The position numbers and the translations under genes are program-made. A DNA stretch of 7,992 nucleotides. Source: Flavobacteriaceae bacterium UBA5950 (lineage in GTDB: Bacteria > Bacteroidota > Bacteroidia > Flavobacteriales > Flavobacteriaceae). Below the pieces are notes generated by a model. It searched no databases. It was not told the DNA's origin and saw only the letters and a list, made by a program, of their open reading frames with translations. Positions 1 to 5,109 of this stretch are shown here, piece by piece; position 1 is the first letter of the stretch, and every line of letters begins with the position of its first letter. The stretch is from contig DJCM01000038.1 of NCBI GenBank assembly GCA_002430545.1, positions 1 to 7,992 on the forward strand, in the 5' to 3' direction.

Positions 1-247
1 ACTTACAATTGAAGATATCTATCCACTAGACTCTAGAATCTCTGTATATCCAAACCCTACAGCAAACAGAGTCTACATACAAGGAGAAAACATTTTGCAA
101 GCTGAACTCTTTGATCTAAGAGGCAGAAAAGTAAAAGAAACAATTCAAAAACAGATCGATTTAAGTGAGATAACAAGTGGATCGTTTATCCTTAAAGTCA
201 CAACAGACAATAACAAAACAAAATCATTTAAAATTATTAAACGGTGA
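1..247 (+). CDS. C-terminal end of a T9SS-secreted protein (type A sorting domain), 5' truncated
   Basis: Only the last 81 codons are in the window, read from base 2 to a TGA at 245-247; the gene begins before base 1. The peptide has the layout of the Por secretion-system (type IX) type A C-terminal sorting domain: a VYPNPT motif about 16 residues in, a short beta strand (RVYIQGE), then AELFDLRGRKV, an IDLSEITSGSFIL segment and a basic tail ending KIIKR. In the family this roughly 80-residue tail directs export across the outer membrane by the T9SS and is normally cleaved off by PorU. The catalytic or adhesive part of the protein lies outside the window, so its function cannot be told. The stop overlaps the GTG start of the next reading frame by three bases. 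The family assignment is firm; the cargo identity is unknown. Confidence 0.88.
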   Translation, partial: LTIEDIYPLDSRISVYPNPTANRVYIQGENILQAELFDLRGRKVKETIQKQIDLSEITSGSFILKVTTDNNKTKSFKIIKR

Positions 248-630
248 AACGGATTCTAACAATTATTAACCTCGTATTTTTTGTGTTTTCAATAGCTCCT
301 ATTGTAAACAGTCAAACCATAGATCAAACCCATACAGGGACAAACAATTGGTACACCTGCTTGAGCACAACTCAAATTCTAGGTCAAAGTTTTACAGCTG
401 AAATTTCAGGAGCTCTCACTAAAATAAGCATAGATTTTGCTCTCCCAAATTGTGACGCAACAGAATATCCTATCACAATTGAAATCATGCCTGACAGTAT
501 TGATGCAAGTCCAATAGCTTCTGAATGAGTAGTTATTAATCCTCCACAAATCATTGGAAATAGTATATTATTATCCTCAACTGATCAATATGGAACTGAG
601 TCTGAAAGAATTGGCATTACAATTGAATAA
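244..630 (+). pseudogene. Small exported protein with in-frame stop (probable remnant)
   Basis: A frame opens with GTG at 244, the only start after the in-frame TAA at 238-240. It encodes a clear type I signal peptide (MKRILTIINLVFFVFSIAP, likely cleaved after IVNS before Q) and then a secreted segment with IDQTHTGTNNWY and LGQSFTA. A TGA at 526-528 ends it at 94 residues. The same frame continues without further stops for 33 codons (VVINPPQIIGNS to GITIE) to a TAA at 628-630, and the join ASE/VVINPP reads smoothly. The GQSFTA-G-LTKI pattern resembles beta-sandwich regions of Bacteroidota extracellular proteins, but I cannot name the family. The simplest reading is a secreted-protein gene damaged by a nonsense mutation and shortened at its 3' end, with no sorting tail left. 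Alternatives are a genuine 94-residue secreted protein (244-528) or a sequencing error at 526-528. Base use is like the neighbours, with no sign of recent transfer. Confidence 0.5.
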
Positions 631-637
631 TCATAAA

Positions 638-660
638 GGGGTGAAAATTAATAGAACCCC
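638..660 (-). terminator. Weak candidate terminator hairpin at the trpS end
   Basis: GGGGT at 638-642 pairs with ACCCC at 656-660 around a 13-nt loop. On the minus-strand transcript this hairpin spans the trpS stop codon (650-648) and is followed by a U-containing stretch (TTTATGATTATT). The stem is only five pairs and the loop is long, so it is a weak candidate. No better terminator is visible between trpS and the left-hand genes. Confidence 0.25.
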
Positions 661-1619
661 AAAGATTTTCTAACCCTTTTTAGAGTTTTGTTTGCAACTG
701 ATTTTGCCCTCTTAGCGCCTTGGTGCAAAATTTGATCCATTTGTTTTGGATTTTCCTTGTACTTATTAAACTGTGTACGTGCTAATGAAAACTTATCCAT
801 TAATGCTTCAAACAGGGCCTGCTTAGCATCACCATATCCAAACCCGCCCGATTCGTACTGCTGCCGCATGTTTTTGACTGCGTCTTCATCTGCTATCATA
901 CTGTAAAGTGAGAACACTGTACAATTGTCATGGTTTTTTGGCTGCTCTAGTGGGGTGCTGTCTGTAGCTATACTCATGACTTGTTTTCGCAATTGTTTTT
1001 CAGTTAAAAAAACATCAATAGTGTTATTTTTTGATTTACTCATTTTACCGCCATCAGTTCCTGGCACATGCATATTCGATTCACGTAACACAGCCTCAGG
1101 TAGCACAAAGGTTTCACCAAATTGTGCATGAAATCGACTTGCCACATCACGTGTCATTTCCAAATGTTGAAGTTGATCTTTGCCAACAGGAACTTTCTGA
1201 GCATCATATAATAAAATATCAGCAGCCATCAACATTGGATAGGTAAACAGCCCAGCATTTACATCTTCCATACGATCGGCTTTGTCTTTAAATGAGTGGG
1301 CTAAACTCAAACGGCTGTATGGAAAAAAACAGTTCAGATACCAAGTCAACTCTGTGACTTGTGGCACATCAGACTGTCGATAAAAGACTGTCTTTTTGGG
1401 ATCTAGCCCACAAGCCAACCAGGCAGCAGCCGTTGCATAGGTGTTGGCTTTAATCTGATCGGCATCTTTGATTTGGGTAAGGGCATGGAGGTCTGCGATG
1501 AATAAAAATGAATCATCTGTACTTTGATTCGACATTTCAATTGCAGGAATTATTGCGCCCAAAAGATTGCCTAAATGAGGTGTGCCTGTGCTTTGAACGC
1601 CTGTTAAAATTCGAGCCAT
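648..1619 (-). CDS. trpS: Tryptophan--tRNA ligase (TrpRS)
   Basis: Cytosolic class I aminoacyl-tRNA synthetase that activates tryptophan with ATP and charges tRNA-Trp. The 323-residue length is normal for bacterial TrpRS. The N-terminus has GVQSTGTPHLGN, whose PHLGN (residues 14-18) is the HIGH signature. Residues 129-157 carry the family segment with MAADILLYDAQKVPVGKDQL and QHLEMTR, and KMSKS lies at 192-196 after GTDGG. The C-terminal helices end in a basic stretch (GAKRAKSVANKTLKRVR). The frame stays open 17 codons upstream to an ATG at 1670. I chose the ATG at 1619 because the family begins right before the RILTGVQSTG strand and because a good promoter (-7 box 1649-1642) lies inside the longer version. 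Transcribed alone, divergently from plsC. No leader peptide or T-box-like structure is visible in the short leader. Confidence 0.97.
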   Translation of the reverse strand: MARILTGVQSTGTPHLGNLLGAIIPAIEMSNQSTDDSFLFIADLHALTQIKDADQIKANTYATAAAWLACGLDPKKTVFYRQSDVPQVTELTWYLNCFFPYSRLSLAHSFKDKADRMEDVNAGLFTYPMLMAADILLYDAQKVPVGKDQLQHLEMTRDVASRFHAQFGETFVLPEAVLRESNMHVPGTDGGKMSKSKNNTIDVFLTEKQLRKQVMSIATDSTPLEQPKNHDNCTVFSLYSMIADEDAVKNMRQQYESGGFGYGDAKQALFEALMDKFSLARTQFNKYKENPKQMDQILHQGAKRAKSVANKTLKRVRKSLGFY

Positions 1620-1641
1620 CGATGCAAATTTTTTCTTTAAA

Positions 1642-1671
1642 CAAATGTAGGTGTTTTGAATTATCTTCAAA
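1642..1671 (-). promoter_or_regulatory. trpS promoter, Bacteroidota type
   Basis: Read on the minus strand, TTTG (1671-1668), an 18-nt spacer and TACATTTG (1649-1642) fit the Bacteroidota -33/-7 consensus TTTG-N17-23-TAnnTTTG. Transcription would start near 1636, giving a leader of about 16-20 nt before the trpS ATG at 1619. This supports the shorter trpS start. Confidence 0.65.
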
Positions 1672-1688
1672 TCACTACTTTTACCCTT

Positions 1689-2447
1689 ATGGTGCTACTG
1701 GCTAAAAAAATCATTTATGGCCTTTGGAATGTTTGGTTTTATGTCCTTGCAGGAATTGGGGTCGTGTTGTGCTTTCCCCTTCTTATTATTTTTCTTCAAA
1801 GAGATCGTTGGTATCGCCACGTTTTTTGGATTGGTCGTTGGGTTTGGTCTCCAATCATATTATATGGCATGGGCTTTTGGCCCAAGTTTACACGACACCA
1901 AACATTAGAAAAAGGCAAAAACTATATGTTTGTTGCCAACCACTTAAGTATGATTGACATCATGCTGATGTTGATGGCTGTTCGAAACCCTTTTGTATTT
2001 GTCGGAAAACGAGAACTTGAAGAAATCCCTGTCTTTAATTATATCTATCGTCGAGCAGCGATCAAGGTTGATCGAGACAATTATGACAGCAGAAAAAATG
2101 TGTATCACCATGCACAAAAAAAACTAGATATGGGATATAGTGTATGTATCTATCCAGAGGGGCTCGTACCTCATCCCGATGTTTTTTTGGGACCCTTTAA
2201 AAATGGTGCTTTTAGTTTAGCCATTCAATACCAAATGCCTATCGTTCCTGTTACACTTCCTGACTGTAAAAAACGTTTTCCGTTTCAGTTTGGTCACAAA
2301 TATTGGTTTGGAACACCTGGAAAGGCTCGGGCAATTGTGCATCCTGCTATCGAAACCAAAGGTTTGACGAAAGATGACATCCCTGCTTTAAAAGAACAGA
2401 CCCATCAATTTTTTCAGAATCAATTGCGTAAAGAAGGGTATACTTAA
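1689..2447 (+). CDS. plsC: 1-acyl-sn-glycerol-3-phosphate acyltransferase (PlsC-type)
   Basis: Membrane-associated acyltransferase of the PlsC/LPLAT family, expected to acylate lysophosphatidic acid to phosphatidic acid in phospholipid synthesis. The 252-residue protein starts with a hydrophobic membrane segment (about residues 8-36). It then shows block I NHLSMID (84-90; catalytic H85 and D90, the HX4D motif), block II GKREL (106-110) with EIPVF and KVDRD, block III IYPEG (154-158; the usual FPEG) and block IV PIVPVTL (184-190). It ends in a polar C-terminus. An in-frame TTG at 1656 would add 11 residues, but the ATG at 1689 places the membrane segment right at the N-terminus, as usual. Divergent from trpS. 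Its stop lies one base from the recA stop on the other strand. Acyl-donor preference (acyl-CoA or acyl-ACP) and lysolipid substrate cannot be told from the sequence. Confidence 0.92.
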   Translation: MVLLAKKIIYGLWNVWFYVLAGIGVVLCFPLLIIFLQRDRWYRHVFWIGRWVWSPIILYGMGFWPKFTRHQTLEKGKNYMFVANHLSMIDIMLMLMAVRNPFVFVGKRELEEIPVFNYIYRRAAIKVDRDNYDSRKNVYHHAQKKLDMGYSVCIYPEGLVPHPDVFLGPFKNGAFSLAIQYQMPIVPVTLPDCKKRFPFQFGHKYWFGTPGKARAIVHPAIETKGLTKDDIPALKEQTHQFFQNQLRKEGYT

Positions 2448-2448
2448 A

Positions 2449-3453
2449 CTACTCTTGCTCGACTTGGTTGTTTCGGATTTTGTCTTCAATCTCTTCTGCA
2501 AGCTCGAGGTTATCTTCAAATAGCTTAATGACAGAATCTCTTCCTTGACCGAGTTTGGTGTCGCCATAACTAAACCAAGAGCCACTCTTTTGGACAATTT
2601 CTTGCTCAACACCTATATCCAATAATTCTCCATTTTTGGAAATACCTTTTCCATAAAGAATATCAAATTCGACAGTTTTGAACGGAGGCGCAACCTTGTT
2701 CTTTACCACTTTCACTCGTGTACGATTCCCATTGATTCCACCTTGAGTGTCTTTGATTTGAGTCGAGCGACGAATGTCTAAGCGCACAGAAGCATAGAAT
2801 TTTAGCGCATTTCCACCTGTGGTGGTTTCTGGATTCCCAAACATCACGCCTATTTTTTCTCGCAATTGGTTGATAAATATCACTGTTGATTGCGTTTTGC
2901 TGATCGAGGCAGTGAGTTTTCGTAATGCTTGTGACATCAGGCGCGCGTGCAGTCCCATTTTAGAATCTCCCATTTCGCCTTCAATTTCACTTTTTGGAGT
3001 GAGTGCTGCAACAGAGTCAATGACAACAATATCAACAGCGCCCGAACGAATTAAATTATCTGCGATTTCGAGTGCTTGTTCGCCATGATCTGGCTGAGAA
3101 ACAATTAATTCATCGATATCAATACCTAGACTTTGCGCATAATAACGATCGAATGCGTGTTCTGCATCAATGAACGCTGCGATGCCTCCACTCTTTTGAC
3201 ATTCTGCTATTGCATGTAGTGTGAGTGTGGTTTTTCCTGACGATTCTGGACCATAGATTTCAATGACTCTCCCTCTAGGATATCCTCCTACTCCGAGAGC
3301 TGCGTCTAAACTCAAGGAGCCTGACGAAATCGCTTCGACTTCTTCAAGTGCCTCATCATTCATTCGCATCACAGTTCCTTTGCCGTATGCCTTATCTAAT
3401 TTGTCAAGGGTAAGTTGTAGCGCTTTTAATTTCGCTTCTTTTTCATTTGCCAT
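2449..3453 (-). CDS. recA: Recombinase RecA
   Basis: DNA-dependent ATPase that forms filaments on single-stranded DNA, carries out homologous strand exchange and, where LexA-like repressors exist, stimulates their self-cleavage. Length 334 residues, at the short end for the family. Motifs: Walker A GPESSGKT (68-75), IDAEHAFD with catalytic E98, Walker B VVIDS (143-147), DNA-binding loop L1 around EGEMGDSKMG (158-167), FINQLREK with the allosteric Q196, and loop L2 GNPETTTGGNALKFYAS (206-222). The C-terminal tail is short and acidic (FEDNLELAEEIEDK), as expected for autoregulation of DNA binding. The start is the ATG before ANEKEAKLKAL, the usual RecA N-terminus. It stands as a single gene; no recX or lexA is next to it. 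It converges on plsC with one base between stops, and its promoter faces that of trhO. Confidence 0.98.
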   Translation of the reverse strand: MANEKEAKLKALQLTLDKLDKAYGKGTVMRMNDEALEEVEAISSGSLSLDAALGVGGYPRGRVIEIYGPESSGKTTLTLHAIAECQKSGGIAAFIDAEHAFDRYYAQSLGIDIDELIVSQPDHGEQALEIADNLIRSGAVDIVVIDSVAALTPKSEIEGEMGDSKMGLHARLMSQALRKLTASISKTQSTVIFINQLREKIGVMFGNPETTTGGNALKFYASVRLDIRRSTQIKDTQGGINGNRTRVKVVKNKVAPPFKTVEFDILYGKGISKNGELLDIGVEQEIVQKSGSWFSYGDTKLGQGRDSVIKLFEDNLELAEEIEDKIRNNQVEQE

Positions 3454-3483
3454 GTTGTGGTTTTTTGAAGTCTCTAAACTACA

Positions 3484-3500
3484 ATTTTTGGCGCAAAAAT
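3484..3500. promoter_or_regulatory. 17-nt inverted repeat over the recA promoter (candidate operator)
   Basis: ATTTTTG-GCG-CAAAAAT is a perfect inverted repeat with 7-bp arms and a 3-nt centre. The right arm covers most of the likely recA -7 box (3501-3494) and the left arm the expected start of transcription. This is where a repressor would act. The arms are mostly A/T runs, so chance is possible in an AT-rich spacer. No link to LexA or any named regulator can be made from the sequence. Confidence 0.35.
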
Positions 3501-3501
3501 A
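3494..3501 (-). promoter_or_regulatory. recA -7 box candidate
   Basis: On the minus strand TATTTTTG (3501-3494) matches TAnnTTTG and lies about 40 bases before the recA ATG at 3453. No clear TTG -33 element is found 17-23 bases upstream, so the call rests on the -7 box and its position. Confidence 0.45.
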
Positions 3502-3529
3502 AAGCCCTTAGGTGCGTTTTTTAAATTTG

Positions 3530-3537
3530 TACATTTG
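3530..3537 (+). promoter_or_regulatory. Promoter -7 box for the trhO-gldH-PBP operon
   Basis: TACATTTG matches TAnnTTTG exactly and is identical to the trpS -7 box. It sits 24 bases before the trhO ATG at 3562. A -33 match is poor (TTAG at 3508-3511, 18-19 bases upstream). It overlaps a possible TTG start at 3535 and so argues against that start. No other promoter of this type was noticed in the short gaps further down the operon. Confidence 0.55.
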
Positions 3538-3561
3538 CCTGACAAACTTAATACGTATAGC

Positions 3562-4596
3562 ATGCAACTGTACAACACATTAAGTGCGGAAGAACGCGCC
3601 AATCTCATAGACCAAGCAGGTGAAGATCGCATCACCTTGTCGTTCTACAAATACGCACAAATCAAAAACCCTAGTTTATTTAGAGACCACCTGTTTATAC
3701 ATTGGAATCAACTCAATGTACTGGGTCGAATTTACGTCGCTTACGAAGGGATTAACGCCCAGCTTTCGGTTCCTGCAAATCAATTTGACTCCTTTAAAAC
3801 ACATCTTGACAGCATCTCTTTTTTGAAAGATGTTCGTTTGAATATTGCTGTTGAGCATGACAACAAGTCTTTTCTTAAACTCAAAATCAAGGTAAGACAC
3901 AAGATTGTAGCCGATGGGCTGAATGATGACGATTTTGATGTCACTCAGTGTGGTGTTCATGTCGATGCACAATCTTTCAATGACTTGGTGTCAAAACCAG
4001 AAACATTGGTCGTGGATATGCGCAACCACTTCGAGAGTGAAATAGGTCATTTTGAAGGTGCCATTACACCAGATGTTGATACCTTTAGAGATTCTCTACC
4101 GCTGATTGAAGACCATCTAAAAGCACATAAAAAAGACAAAAATATTGTGATGTATTGTACAGGTGGCATCAGATGTGAAAAGGGAAGTGCATACTTCAAG
4201 CACAAGGGTTTTGAAAATGTATTCCAGTTAGAAGGAGGTATTATTGAGTACACGCGTCAGGTCAAAACAAAAGGGCTTGACAATAAATTTCGTGGGAAGA
4301 ACTTTGTGTTTGACCAGCGAAGAGCAGAGCAAATCTCTGACGAAGTTATTGCCGTTTGTCATCAATGTGGTACTTCATGTGATACCCATGTCAATTGTGC
4401 AAATGAAGCTTGTCATTTGTTGTTTATTCAATGTCCATCTTGTGCCGAAGCGCACAAAGGGTGTTGTTCAGATACATGTTCCGAGATCATCCAACTCCCT
4501 AAGCAACAACAAAAACAACTGAGAAAAGGGACAAAAAACAGCAACAAAATATTTAAGAAGGGTAGGTCTGAAAACCTTGCTTTTATGAAAAAATAG
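3562..4596 (+). CDS. trhO: tRNA uridine(34) hydroxylase TrhO (rhodanese-fold)
   Basis: Member of the YceA/TrhO (UPF0176) family, which performs oxygen-dependent 5-hydroxylation of wobble uridine 34 in tRNAs read out as 5-carboxymethoxy- or 5-methoxyuridine. The 344-residue protein has an N-terminal acylphosphatase-like ferredoxin domain (about 20-115, with RIYVAYEGINAQLS). It continues with a rhodanese domain (about 145-235, LVVDMRNHFESEIGHFEGA) whose active-site loop CTGGIRCEK has catalytic C199. After NKFRGKNFVFDQRR comes the family's cysteine-rich C-terminal segment, with ten cysteines between 266 and 306, likely a metal site. A basic, lysine- and glutamine-rich tail follows. The frame is open from TTG 3535, but ATG 3562 is chosen because a -7 promoter box overlaps the TTG and the family begins near MQLYNTLS. 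First gene of the operon; gldH follows after 9 bp. Eukaryote-type rhodanese sulfurtransferase activity is not implied. Confidence 0.93.
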   Translation: MQLYNTLSAEERANLIDQAGEDRITLSFYKYAQIKNPSLFRDHLFIHWNQLNVLGRIYVAYEGINAQLSVPANQFDSFKTHLDSISFLKDVRLNIAVEHDNKSFLKLKIKVRHKIVADGLNDDDFDVTQCGVHVDAQSFNDLVSKPETLVVDMRNHFESEIGHFEGAITPDVDTFRDSLPLIEDHLKAHKKDKNIVMYCTGGIRCEKGSAYFKHKGFENVFQLEGGIIEYTRQVKTKGLDNKFRGKNFVFDQRRAEQISDEVIAVCHQCGTSCDTHVNCANEACHLLFIQCPSCAEAHKGCCSDTCSEIIQLPKQQQKQLRKGTKNSNKIFKKGRSENLAFMKK

Positions 4597-4605
4597 TTCG
4601 GTTAT

Positions 4606-5109
4606 ATGTATCAACTTTTTATTTCAAGAAAAACACTTGCTGGCCTTATCGTCATTTGGTTGGTTTGGGGATGCGCTGGAGGAAATGAAAAGTTATATTT
4701 TTCGTCATTGTCTGAGGGGTGGGCACAACAAGAGGAGGTGCAGTTTTTATTTTCCCCCAAAAAAATCAATCATCCGACAAACCTGTATATCTATTTGCGA
4801 AATGATGACCACTATCCCTTTTCAAATATCCATCTCATCACCACACTCAAAAACCCAATTGGCGAAACGTTGATTGATACCCTTTCATATTCGATGGCTA
4901 CCCCCGATGGTGAATGGATTGGACAGGGGTATTGGATTCATGAAAACAAATTGTGGTATAAAGAGGCCTATCGTTTTGGCGTTGTTGGAGAGTATCAGTT
5001 GAGCATCAGGCCTGCCATGCGGCACAATGAACAAGCAAAATCAATTGAAGTGCTTGAAGGCATTACAGAAGTTGGCATTGGCATAGAACAAATTCAATCT
5101 GAGCAATGA
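4606..5109 (+). CDS. gldH: Gliding motility lipoprotein GldH
   Basis: Lipoprotein of the Bacteroidota gliding machinery; in Flavobacterium johnsoniae GldH is required for gliding and chitin utilisation, traits tied to the T9SS. The 167-residue protein has a hydrophobic signal segment (11-22) ending in the lipobox LVWG-C with acylated C23, although W at -2 is unusual. Family landmarks: YLRNDDHYPFSN (63-74), DTLSYSMATPDGEWIGQG (91-108), NKLWYKE (114-120), IRPAMR (134-139) and the closing GITEVGIGIE (152-161). It starts 9 bp after trhO, and its TGA overlaps the ATG of the PBP gene (ATGA at 5106-5109), indicating translational coupling. Its biochemical role is not known. A gldH gene directly before a class A PBP gene suggests a tie to the cell envelope, which is inference. 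Confidence 0.93.
   Translation: MYQLFISRKTLAGLIVIWLVWGCAGGNEKLYFSSLSEGWAQQEEVQFLFSPKKINHPTNLYIYLRNDDHYPFSNIHLITTLKNPIGETLIDTLSYSMATPDGEWIGQGYWIHENKLWYKEAYRFGVVGEYQLSIRPAMRHNEQAKSIEVLEGITEVGIGIEQIQSEQ

Noticed and set aside
529..647. Possible separate small gene or RNA between the TGA at 526 and the trpS end
   Set aside because: No usable start (the ATG at 525 stops after four codons) and no stable RNA fold seen; it is better explained as the continuation of the interrupted frame.
1656..1691. TTG start at 1656 for plsC, and a possible TTG-N17-TACTTTTA promoter for plsC at 1656-1683
   Set aside because: The ATG at 1689 fits the family better. The -7-like element lacks the final G and would give a nearly leaderless mRNA, so it was not called.
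3535..3564. TTG start at 3535 for trhO
   Set aside because: It lies within the perfect -7 box TACATTTG (3530-3537), so it could not be on the transcript; the ATG at 3562 is preferred.
3676..3972. Long minus-strand open frame inside trhO
   Set aside because: It lies fully within a confidently identified gene and shows no recognisable motifs; an antisense shadow.
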